Below, one piece after another: positions 53,209 through 60,392 of a stretch of DNA of 64,000 nucleotides. The DNA is taken from assembly GCF_000011065.1 (NCBI RefSeq), contig NC_004663.1, forward strand, positions 2,604,001 to 2,668,000. Direction: 5' to 3'. The DNA is from Bacteroides thetaiotaomicron VPI-5482. GTDB lineage: Bacteria > Bacteroidota > Bacteroidia > Bacteroidales > Bacteroidaceae. Under the pieces are notes generated by a model. The model was not told the origin of the DNA. It did not search any database and saw only the letters and a list, made by a program, of their open reading frames with translations. The position numbers and the translations under genes are program-made. Each line of letters opens with the position of its first letter. Position 1 is the first letter of the stretch.

Positions 53209-56200
53209 ATGAGAAAGATAAAAATTAAAGAAATCGTTTGTATCATCGGATTGTTGGGAACTCTCACAGCTCATTCTCAAAATACAGTCTGGCAAATAGG
53301 AAACAAAGATAAATCCGCCAAAGAGTTCAAGTTCTATAAAAACGATTATCGGAACTACATCAATGATGTTTATCTATACGAAGTAGGGAGAAATCATTCT
53401 GCTGATTTTCCTTACTTTCTGCCGGGGCCTAGTGATGCCTGGGCAGGTGGCATATCAGGGCAGGCTGTTATTGGCTTTTCATTGGCCGAAGCTCCTTCTC
53501 CGACAACCCAAATACAACTACGACTTCTATTTGCAGAAACTCATCCTTCCTCACCTCCCCGACTGGAGGTGAGGCTCAACAGCTTCGAGAAATCCATCCA
53601 AACACCCAAAGGCACAAACCCTGAATATCTGGACACAAAAGAAACAACTTCAAAAGAGTTATCCGTCACGCTTGACATTCCGGCTGATGAGTTCAGAGCA
53701 GGAAACAACACACTCACGATCCGAAATATATCAGGCAGTTGGGTAGCATTCGACCAGATAAAGCTGACATCTGACTCTCCTCTGCAAACAAACAATCTTA
53801 CGACCAAAGCCAGTCTCGTATCTTCCGCCTTCTCTCCTGTATTGGTGGTCGGAAAGAAAAAAGAACTGAGACAGCCGGTCAAAATAAAAGCAGTCAACTG
53901 GCATCATAAAAAGAGACCGGTGGAACTGCAAGTCGGTAATTTCCCACCGGAAAGATACGTATTGTCCCCCGGAATAAATAACATTGAGACATCCATTCCG
54001 GAAGTCACCGCTCCATGTGAGTTACCGATCATACTGAAAGAACAAGGAAAAACCGTCAGCAAAATCAATGAAAAGGCAACTCCTGTCAAGAAATGGACGG
54101 TATATCTCGTTCAGCATACTCACACAGATATAGGCTACACCAAACCTCAAACCGAAATCCTGTCGGAACATCTCCGGTATATAGATTATGCCATTGAATA
54201 CTGCGAACAAACAAAAGACTACACAAATGATGCGAAGTTCAGATGGACCTGCGAATCGGCATGGGCTGTAGACGAGTATTTGAAAAACAGACCGGAAGAA
54301 CAAGTGAACAAACTAAAAAAATACATTGCCGAAGGACAAATAGAAGTTGCTTCCATGTATTTCAATATGTCGGAGATTGTAGACGAAAACTCTTTCAAGA
54401 CTTTCCTTCAGCCTGTCAAAGAATTCAGAAAACATGGAATTCCCTCTGCGCTGGCCATGCAGAATGACGTCAACGGAATTGCATGGTGTCTGGCAGATTA
54501 TCTGCCGGACCTCGGGATAAAATACCTGTGGATGGGAGAACACCATTACAAATCGCAGGTTCCGTTTAATATGCCGACTGTCTTCCAATGGGAATCTCCG
54601 TCAGGTAAACCGATCCTGACTTACCGTGCCGACCATTATAATACTGGCAATTTCTGGGGAATAGAGCAGGGAGACATTCAAAAGACAGAACCGAAGTTAC
54701 TACATTATTTATCAGAACTGGAGCGTAAGCATTATCCGTTTGATGCAGTAGGCGTACAATACTCCGGTTATTTCACGGATAATTCACCGCCCTCCATCAT
54801 TGAATGCAAACTCATCAGAGAATGGAATGAAAAGTACGCATATCCTAAGCTACGAAGTGCCACTGCATCCGAATTTATGGATTATGTAACGGAGCGATAC
54901 GGGGATAAAATTCCCGCATACAGAGCCGCATATCCAGACTGGTGGACAGACGGTTTCGGTTCTGCCGCAAGAGAAACAGCAGCTTCACGCAAAACTCATT
55001 CGGATATGACAGCGGTAGAAGGGCTACTGTCTATGGCTGTATTAAAAGACAAATGCCTGCCACAGGCCACTCATCAACAAATAGAGCACATACATGAAAG
55101 CCTGCTATTCTATGATGAACACACGTTCGGAGCATCCGAAAGCGTCAGTGATCCGTTGTGCGAAAACAGTCAGGTGCAATGGGGAGAAAAGTCAGCCTAT
55201 GCATGGGAAGCAGTCAAAAGAACACAAATGCTGTATGAAACCTCCGTCGGTTTACTTCAAGGAGACCTCCGCAGAGGCAAGAACCCGACCCTTACGATTT
55301 TCAATACGTTGAACTGGAAACGTTCGGAGATGCTGACTGTATATATTGATTTTGAAGTGATCCCCCGAAACCAATTCTTCGAAATAACAGACTTTCAAGG
55401 ACATTCGTTGAAAGTTCAACCGATCCGTTATCGCAGAGAAGGGTGCTACTATGCAATTTTCGCAGAGGATATTCCGCCTATGGGATACAAGACGTTTGAA
55501 ATTGTCTTCAAACAACCGTCTACTGATACAGGAACTATTACAATAAACAATGCCAGTATCGAAAATCATTTCTACAAACTACAACTCAACCCGGACAAAG
55601 GAACGATCCAAAGTTTGTATGATAAAGAATTGAATTGTGAACTGGTCGATAGTTCGTCTCCATGGGAACTGGGTGCTTTTATCTATGAGAAATTAGGTAA
55701 TCGTGACCAATTGGCCCAATATCGCCTGGATGATTACAACAGAACAGGATTGAGTGAGTGCCGGATCATCGACAGTTCGAATGGACCTATTTATCAACGT
55801 ATCCTGTTGCAGGGAAAATCTCCGGGAACAGACGAAGCATTCGGGGTCAATCTGGAAATTAAATTATATCATGATACCAAACGAATAGAACTGGAGTACG
55901 CAATCAAGCGTCTGCCGGAAACGGATCCCTCAGGGATATACGTTGCTTTTCCCTTCCAACTGCCCGAAGGAAAACTGGCATTCGACGTTCAGGGCGGAAC
56001 AGTTATATCTGGCAAGAATCAACTGGAAGGGACATCTACAGACTGGAATACTGTTCAAAACTTTGTATCGGTACAAAATAATCAGGCGCAAATTATTATA
56101 GGAAGCAGCCTCATCCCCCTCTATCAACTAGGAGACATAAATCTCGGTAAATTTCAATATCAGAAACAATACGAAAGGCCTCATGTCTACTCGTGGGTGA

Positions 56201-56634
56201 TGAATAATTACTGGAATACCAACTTCAAAGCTTCCCAAGAAGGAGAGTTCCGTTGGAGTTACCATCTGACCTCTTCCGTTGACCCATCTAACAACCTTGC
56301 TACCAAGTTTGGCTGGAGCTCACGTATTCCTCTATATGCCCGGGTAATGCCGACAGGAACAGAGAATCATAAACCCACAGAGTACTCAGCCTTCCATTTT
56401 GAGAAAGACAATTTCCTGATGACTTCATGTACCCCCTCTAAAGAAGAAGGTTATATACTACTGAACATTAGAGAGATAGATGGAAAGAGAACCAACCTCA
56501 GGATTTTAAATGAAGACGGGCAAACCATCCCCTTCACAATAGTAAACGCTATTGAAGAGAAATTGGAAAATGAAACGTCAGAGCATATATTTGAGGGGTA
56601 CCAGAATAAATTTATAAAGATAAAACGTTTTTAA
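53209..56634 (+). CDS. GH38-family alpha-mannosidase with N-terminal CBM-like domain
   Basis: An 1141-residue exported enzyme (signal ending near TAHSQ). Residues 24-190 are the same CBM-like module as in the two GH92 enzymes (NTVWQIGNKDKSAKEFKFY, PYFLPGPSDAWAGG). The catalytic domain begins near residue 300 with HTHTDIGYTKPQTE (zinc His and Asp). It has ALAMQNDVNGIAW, with the likely nucleophile Asp near residue 418, and GMGEHHY-like LWMGEHHYKSQVPF. C-terminal beta domains follow. Members are zinc-dependent retaining alpha-mannosidases, some classed as DUF5054. It is the last gene of the mannan locus. Linkage specificity is unknown. Confidence 0.85.
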   Translation: MRKIKIKEIVCIIGLLGTLTAHSQNTVWQIGNKDKSAKEFKFYKNDYRNYINDVYLYEVGRNHSADFPYFLPGPSDAWAGGISGQAVIGFSLAEAPSPTTQIQLRLLFAETHPSSPPRLEVRLNSFEKSIQTPKGTNPEYLDTKETTSKELSVTLDIPADEFRAGNNTLTIRNISGSWVAFDQIKLTSDSPLQTNNLTTKASLVSSAFSPVLVVGKKKELRQPVKIKAVNWHHKKRPVELQVGNFPPERYVLSPGINNIETSIPEVTAPCELPIILKEQGKTVSKINEKATPVKKWTVYLVQHTHTDIGYTKPQTEILSEHLRYIDYAIEYCEQTKDYTNDAKFRWTCESAWAVDEYLKNRPEEQVNKLKKYIAEGQIEVASMYFNMSEIVDENSFKTFLQPVKEFRKHGIPSALAMQNDVNGIAWCLADYLPDLGIKYLWMGEHHYKSQVPFNMPTVFQWESPSGKPILTYRADHYNTGNFWGIEQGDIQKTEPKLLHYLSELERKHYPFDAVGVQYSGYFTDNSPPSIIECKLIREWNEKYAYPKLRSATASEFMDYVTERYGDKIPAYRAAYPDWWTDGFGSAARETAASRKTHSDMTAVEGLLSMAVLKDKCLPQATHQQIEHIHESLLFYDEHTFGASESVSDPLCENSQVQWGEKSAYAWEAVKRTQMLYETSVGLLQGDLRRGKNPTLTIFNTLNWKRSEMLTVYIDFEVIPRNQFFEITDFQGHSLKVQPIRYRREGCYYAIFAEDIPPMGYKTFEIVFKQPSTDTGTITINNASIENHFYKLQLNPDKGTIQSLYDKELNCELVDSSSPWELGAFIYEKLGNRDQLAQYRLDDYNRTGLSECRIIDSSNGPIYQRILLQGKSPGTDEAFGVNLEIKLYHDTKRIELEYAIKRLPETDPSGIYVAFPFQLPEGKLAFDVQGGTVISGKNQLEGTSTDWNTVQNFVSVQNNQAQIIIGSSLIPLYQLGDINLGKFQYQKQYERPHVYSWVMNNYWNTNFKASQEGEFRWSYHLTSSVDPSNNLATKFGWSSRIPLYARVMPTGTENHKPTEYSAFHFEKDNFLMTSCTPSKEEGYILLNIREIDGKRTNLRILNEDGQTIPFTIVNAIEEKLENETSEHIFEGYQNKFIKIKRF

Positions 56635-56705
56635 TCAAAAGAATCAAATGCGTAGTCTACCCTAAAAAACGGAAGAATCATCACCACAAAGAGACGAGGA
56701 GATGT

Positions 56706-56745
56706 CAAAAGTCAGTAGCAACTCTCCTAATACTATTGACTTTTG
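56706..56745. terminator. Hairpin between the convergent mannosidase and regulator genes
   Basis: CAAAAGTCAGTAG (56706-56718) and CTATTGACTTTTG (56733-56745) are a 13-bp inverted repeat with one mismatch. It lies 72 bp past the GH38 stop and just before the regulator stop on the other strand, so it can serve both genes. There is no long T-run. Confidence 0.55.
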
Positions 56746-56752
56746 CCCCTCA

Positions 56753-57556
56753 TCATCTGTCAGAACGACCGGAAAGTATCTGCTCCAAACTTTCATCGAC
56801 CACTCCCGCCAACTGAAGATTGGACAGCAAGCGGTCATAAGAAATCCTCCCTACTCCTTCCATTTTCAGCAGCCATCTCCATCCCTTTCCCGATACTAAT
56901 TCCAGCAGTTGCCCTACCGTCCGGATTTCTTCTTTATACAAGACATTAGTCAGCCTCGTATCGGCCACTTTGCCGACAGACAATTGGAGTACCCTTTCTT
57001 CCTGATTCAAATTTATATTCTTGCTTTTATCCGCCAAAGACTGAAAACGGGCATCTATGATATGTTTCCGATAAGTAGCCAACACATTCTTTCTCACTTT
57101 CAGTCCTCTGAGATGAGAATTATAAATCTGTAACGCCCTGTCATAAGTAATTCGATGCCGACCGGCAACTTTCTCTATTGACTCCCCCATAGAGATGGAG
57201 TAGAAAATATCACGGGCTCCGGGATGAACAATCAATTGGGAAAGTTCACGAATAATAATTTCATATAGAGGTTTACACGTTTTCTGTGTTCGCAATACAT
57301 ATAGCAGATCATCATATCTGGAAATAATAAAGTCGCGTTCCAGCTTTTTCTCTTCCACAATCTTTGCCAGATAATCCGCTTGCAATCCAAGCCTTTTGTG
57401 AGCTTCGAGATAGGCAGTCAGACTTTCGTCATCCAAGAACAGTTGGTTGCCCATCCGGCAACTGGTAATGTAACCGAGATTCGCCCAGTTTCGCAGAGTT
57501 GCTTCCTGAACGCCATGTCTTTCAGACATTTGTTTTGTTGTGAGCCAATAGGACAT
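56753..57556 (-). CDS. DNA-binding regulator with MerR-like HTH, sigma-4-like and alpha-CTD-like parts
   Basis: A 267-residue cytoplasmic protein of no named function. Residues 1-60 look like a MerR/excisionase helix-turn-helix (LTTKQMSERHGVQEATLRNW, then LFLDDESLTAYLEAHKR). Residues 110-150 resemble a sigma-70 region 4 helix-turn-helix (MGESIEKVAGRHRITYDRAL). Residues 195-255 resemble the C-terminal domain of the RNA polymerase alpha subunit (IRTVGQLLELVSGKGWRWLL, GVGRISYDRLLSNL), with its helix-hairpin-helix. The combination suggests a protein that binds DNA and touches polymerase. Its start codon lies directly after a terminator T-tract and a 250-base structured leader, so expression seems to be controlled by the RNA. 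The target genes are unknown. Confidence 0.75.
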   Translation of the reverse strand: MSYWLTTKQMSERHGVQEATLRNWANLGYITSCRMGNQLFLDDESLTAYLEAHKRLGLQADYLAKIVEEKKLERDFIISRYDDLLYVLRTQKTCKPLYEIIIRELSQLIVHPGARDIFYSISMGESIEKVAGRHRITYDRALQIYNSHLRGLKVRKNVLATYRKHIIDARFQSLADKSKNINLNQEERVLQLSVGKVADTRLTNVLYKEEIRTVGQLLELVSGKGWRWLLKMEGVGRISYDRLLSNLQLAGVVDESLEQILSGRSDR

Positions 57557-57623
57557 AAAAAAACGGAACTAAGTTAATACTCTTACCTAGTTCCGTACCT
57601 TTTATATTATAAAAGAGTACGGA
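57557..57623 (-). promoter_or_regulatory. Terminator/antiterminator pair before the regulator gene
   Basis: On the minus strand an 8-bp hairpin CGGAACTA/TAGTTCCG (plus 57564-57571 and 57588-57595) is followed by seven T residues that end at the ATG (57556): a full intrinsic terminator. Just before it a longer hairpin can form between TCCGTAC (plus 57592-57598) and GTACGGA (57617-57623), continued by CTTTTATA/TATAAAAG. The two share plus 57592-57595, so they exclude each other. This is the layout of a riboswitch-type expression platform. Confidence 0.75.
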
Positions 57624-57636
57624 GCTGTCACATCCC

Positions 57637-57763
57637 GCTAATAGGAGGTAGTAACGGCTACCTGATGTATACGGGCAGACAGCCCGTACCCTATGAGAAG
57701 TCATAGAAGTACAGGCGTCTTCCCGGCATACATCAAAAAAATCCGTTACAATTTCCTATTAGC
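57637..57763 (-). ncRNA. Candidate structured leader RNA (novel aptamer-like domain)
   Basis: A 127-nt nested structure is seen. Helix 1 joins 57637-57646 with 57754-57763 (10 bp, GCTAATAGGA and complement), helix 2 joins 57651-57657 with 57743-57749 (7 bp), and helix 3 joins 57664-57670 with 57728-57734 (7 bp). Inside are two hairpins: 57671-57676 with 57682-57687, and 57691-57696 with 57701-57706. The loop of the first (AGAC at 57677-57680) can pair with 57717-57720, a possible pseudoknot. An alternative small hairpin, 57647-57651 with 57658-57662, competes with helix 2. All are Watson-Crick. The promoter direction makes the minus strand the RNA. I do not recognise it as a known RNA class. 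Confidence 0.65.
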
Positions 57764-57814
57764 CGAGGAAACGCGCAATCGCACACCTTTAAACGGTATG
57801 CTACGTTCCGATGA

Positions 57815-57847
57815 CAAAGTTACAAATAGTTTTCGGAAAATAACAAA
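57815..57847 (-). promoter_or_regulatory. Promoter of the structured leader and regulator
   Basis: Minus-strand TAACTTTG (plus 57815-57822) and TTTG (plus 57844-57847) are 21 bp apart, a full Bacteroides promoter. Transcription from near 57808 gives a leader of about 250 bases before the ATG at 57556. The rest of the interval to 57983 is AT-rich without a gene. Confidence 0.72.
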
Positions 57848-57983
57848 AGAGGCTAATAAATGTTTGGGGAAAATTAGAAACAAAGCAATCGTCACTATTA
57901 TATAAATTCAAAAGACTATGTTGTAACAATTAACATTACCAATCCATCATTTTATATTATATAAAAGTAGAACAGAATCTGAA

Positions 57984-58535
57984 TTATTTCACAATATCAT
58001 TCAGATCAAAGTAGAGCAAACGTGTAGCAGAATCCACATCTTCATCATTCAATGGGACAAAACCGTTTTTCATATAAAAAGGCACAGCAGCCGCATACGC
58101 ATCAACAGTTAAAAAACGGCAACCTGTTTTATTCTCAATAATAAAATAACTTTTAATAAAATTCAATAGGAATGAGCCTATTGATTGACCTTTTACAGAC
58201 AAGTCAACACCCAAACGACAAATCTTTGCAGCAGGATAGCTTTTTAAACGCTTCTCATTCACAAACCGATGTTTGCGGAAACGATTGAATTCAGTTTTAT
58301 TTTCAAAATCAGACAAAGAGATCCTGTCATTGGCAAGACTGAAATAAGCAACCGATCGCTGATTAACTTTATTCTCAAGTACATAACTGACAGCCAGCAA
58401 AGCTTCCCGATACAGGAAAGATTCATTCAAAATAAAATCGTTCAAGTCGGTATCTCCGCAATCGAACGATTCTATTTTTTCTGAGGTATCTAGTTTACGC
58501 ATCTCATACGTTGTCTCTATTAACTGACGATCCAT
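57984..58535 (-). CDS. GNAT-family N-acetyltransferase, possible toxin
   Basis: A 183-residue acetyltransferase. The N-terminal FDCGDTDLNDFILNESF and the acetyl-CoA loop region ICRLGVDLSVKGQSIGSFLL, followed by LTVDAYAAAVPFYMKNGF, are the pattern of the TacT-like toxins that acetylate aminoacyl-tRNA, as well as of unrelated small GNAT enzymes. It starts two bases after the stop of a 50-residue gene, an arrangement like a toxin-antitoxin pair. Unlike TacA, the partner has no ribbon-helix-helix pattern that I can see. Acetyltransferase fold is firm, toxin role is inference. Confidence 0.8.
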   Translation of the reverse strand: MDRQLIETTYEMRKLDTSEKIESFDCGDTDLNDFILNESFLYREALLAVSYVLENKVNQRSVAYFSLANDRISLSDFENKTEFNRFRKHRFVNEKRLKSYPAAKICRLGVDLSVKGQSIGSFLLNFIKSYFIIENKTGCRFLTVDAYAAAVPFYMKNGFVPLNDEDVDSATRLLYFDLNDIVK

Positions 58536-58537
58536 AT

Positions 58538-58690
58538 CTATTTTTTAAATATTTTCATTGCCAGTTCGTAGTCTTTCAATCTTTTTGCCCGCTGCTCGGA
58601 GGTCTCCCTGCGTTTTTCTTTCATCCGCTCTTCAAACCGCCGTGCATCTTCTCCGAAAAGTATCGGAGTTTCTTTAATCGGTCTTGCCAT
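58538..58690 (-). CDS. Small charged protein upstream of the GNAT gene
   Basis: A 50-residue frame from ATG at 58690 to TAG at 58538. It begins MARPIKETPILFGEDARRF and continues as a highly charged helix (EERMKEKRRETSEQ, then RAKRLKDYELAMKIFKK). It lies just behind a -7 box and two bases ahead of the GNAT gene, so the two must be co-transcribed. The helix-rich charged character fits a small antitoxin or partner that wraps the enzyme. No named family is recognised. It is short, but start, spacing and promoter agree. Confidence 0.75.
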   Translation of the reverse strand: MARPIKETPILFGEDARRFEERMKEKRRETSEQRAKRLKDYELAMKIFKK

Positions 58691-58724
58691 ACTCACCTAT
58701 CTCCTTTCTTCATTTAATACGCTA

Positions 58725-58732
58725 CAAAAGTA
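58725..58732 (-). promoter_or_regulatory. -7 promoter element of the small-protein/GNAT pair
   Basis: Minus-strand TACTTTTG (plus 58725-58732), 35 bp before the ATG at 58690. No -33 TTTG in the expected place. Confidence 0.55.
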
Positions 58733-58775
58733 ACCTAATAAATCGGGAAGTGCAAGTAACCAGGAATTTATCTTC

Positions 58776-58791
58776 GAGACATATATGTCTC
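58776..58791. repeat. Perfect 16-bp palindrome
   Basis: GAGACATATATGTCTC is self-complementary. It lies 44 bp upstream of the -7 box of the small-protein/GNAT pair, so it may be an operator. Confidence 0.55.
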
Positions 58792-58925
58792 AAATACACT
58801 CACTATATCTTCTCTATATTTCTTTATATCAAAAAGAGATTGCCGCTATCTTCATAAAACACGGAATAAAATACGAACCGACCTTCGATATATACATCGA
58901 GAAATACGATTGGTAGAAGCAGAAT

Positions 58926-59013
58926 TATTCTCACCCCTTTGAGAAAATATTCTCATAGGCATGAGTATTTTTTCTCACTGTGGTGAGAATTTTTTCTCAA
59001 GGCGATGAGAATA
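58926..59013. repeat. Array of four 22-bp palindromic repeats (TTCTCA/TGAGAA type)
   Basis: Four units of exactly 22 bp start at 58926, 58948, 58970 and 58992. In each a CTCA (CTC at 58930, 58952, 58974, 58996) faces a GAG (58941, 58963, 58985, 59007), so each forms a TTCTCA-N4-7-TGAGAA hairpin; in the first the GAG arm follows CCCCTTT. The array ends about 12 bp before the stop of the TolC-like gene. Same period as the arrays at 11260 and 11472. Confidence 0.85.
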
Positions 59014-59024
59014 GTTTGAGAACT

Positions 59025-60392
59025 TTATTGCAGTTGCCCCGCCGCTTTCAAGTAAGCCACATAGTTTACATACAACTGAAAATGGGCATCCACTTTCGTC
59101 TGATACGCCTGTTGCCACATAACTTGCGCTTCCAGATAATCCGAAAGAGTTTCCAATCCCACCTCATACTGTTTGCCGCTGACTTTCATATTCTCTTCCG
59201 CCTGTTCCAGCGAACGTTCTGAAAGCTCGCATTCCAGTCGGGCCTCATCCAAATTATTAGTGGCCTGCGTCAATTCAAGCAACATCTTTTCATTGGCATT
59301 TTCCTGTTCAAGACGAGTCTGTTCCAGTTTTACCTTGGCAGAGCGCACCTTATTCATACGTTCGCCAAAATGAAACAGAGGTACTGAAACATTCAGAAAG
59401 ACGGAGAATGATCCTTTTTTCATCAAAGTTTCGTCATTGATTTCCAATCCATGGAAATAGTCATAACTTCCCTTCACTCCCACACGTGGCAGCAGTTCAC
59501 TCCGATTCAGCTTTACCTGCTGCTCGGCCATGGCGATCTGTTTATTCAAAATACCATATTCGGGACGGGCACTGATATCGGCAACCTGTGTCTTCCACTC
59601 TTGCTCCACTTCCGGAAATTCATCCGAGATATCAATCCCCGCTGTCAGAGGCCGACCGATATAATGGCAAAGATTCATGCCGGCAAGACGGAGCGCATTA
59701 TCCGCCTTGCGCAATGCCAGCTCACTCTCATTAAGTTTCACTTGTACCTTCAACACATCATTCTGAGGTTTCATGCCATGCTGGTGGGCACTCTTCACAT
59801 TCCGAAACAGCTCATTGAGCAACACATGATATTTCTCCGCTACTTTCTTCATTTCTTTGGCTTTCACTAGTTGCACATAAGCCTTGTCTGTATTCAGAAT
59901 CACTCCGGATGCAGTCAGTTCCTCATTCAGATGTGCCATTTCCTTGCCGAGCAATGACATTTTATAGGCGGCGCGAATCTTTCCGCCCATATAAAGCGGT
60001 TGTTCCACTTGTACTCCGCCTGTATAGACGGTCCCGACTTTATAGTCCAGATTCAATCCGGGGAAATAAGCGTAACCGCTTGTTGCCAACTCTCCAGTAA
60101 CGGGATCGGGCAGGAATACCGGCAGATTTCCTCCCCGAATGCCCAAGCTGCCGTCTGCCGTACTATACAGTCCGGTTCCGCTTGCTGTAAAATTGGGGAA
60201 GAAGTTAGCTTTATAGCTGAGAGACAGCAGCCGGGCTGCCTCCGTCTGTTTATCGGCAGCAGCCATTTCCTTGTTATATTTTAGAGCCATTTCACGGCAT
60301 TGTTTCAGGCTGAGCTTCTCTTGTGCCGAAACAGAAAGAGAAGCCGCCATTCCAAACAAAACACTAACAGCTACGAGAAATTCTTTTTTCAT
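59025..60392 (-). CDS. TolC-family outer-membrane efflux protein
   Basis: A 455-residue outer-membrane channel component. The signal peptide ends near LSVSAQ. Long amphipathic helices of the two OEP repeats are visible: LSLKQCREMALKYNKEMAAADK, ARLLSLSYKANFFPNF, then LNKQIAMAEQQVKLNRSELLPR and EQAEENMKVSGKQYEVGLET. It ends with YVAYLKAAGQLQ. It overlaps the RND permease gene upstream by four bases, so it is the third gene of an adaptor-pump-channel operon. A 22-bp palindromic array follows its stop. Confidence 0.92.
   Translation of the reverse strand: MKKEFLVAVSVLFGMAASLSVSAQEKLSLKQCREMALKYNKEMAAADKQTEAARLLSLSYKANFFPNFTASGTGLYSTADGSLGIRGGNLPVFLPDPVTGELATSGYAYFPGLNLDYKVGTVYTGGVQVEQPLYMGGKIRAAYKMSLLGKEMAHLNEELTASGVILNTDKAYVQLVKAKEMKKVAEKYHVLLNELFRNVKSAHQHGMKPQNDVLKVQVKLNESELALRKADNALRLAGMNLCHYIGRPLTAGIDISDEFPEVEQEWKTQVADISARPEYGILNKQIAMAEQQVKLNRSELLPRVGVKGSYDYFHGLEINDETLMKKGSFSVFLNVSVPLFHFGERMNKVRSAKVKLEQTRLEQENANEKMLLELTQATNNLDEARLECELSERSLEQAEENMKVSGKQYEVGLETLSDYLEAQVMWQQAYQTKVDAHFQLYVNYVAYLKAAGQLQ

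Noticed and set aside
57637..57763. Known RNAs: tRNA, tmRNA, SRP RNA, RNase P RNA or 6S RNA
   Set aside because: None of their conserved sequences (T-loop, SRP GGAAGC/GCAGCC loop, RNase P P4) is visible, and the helices do not match their shapes.
57557..57763. Ends of an insertion sequence or integron-like site
   Set aside because: No transposase or recombinase is near, and the inverted repeats are nested and not terminal; a promoter and a terminator in the right order fit a leader RNA better.
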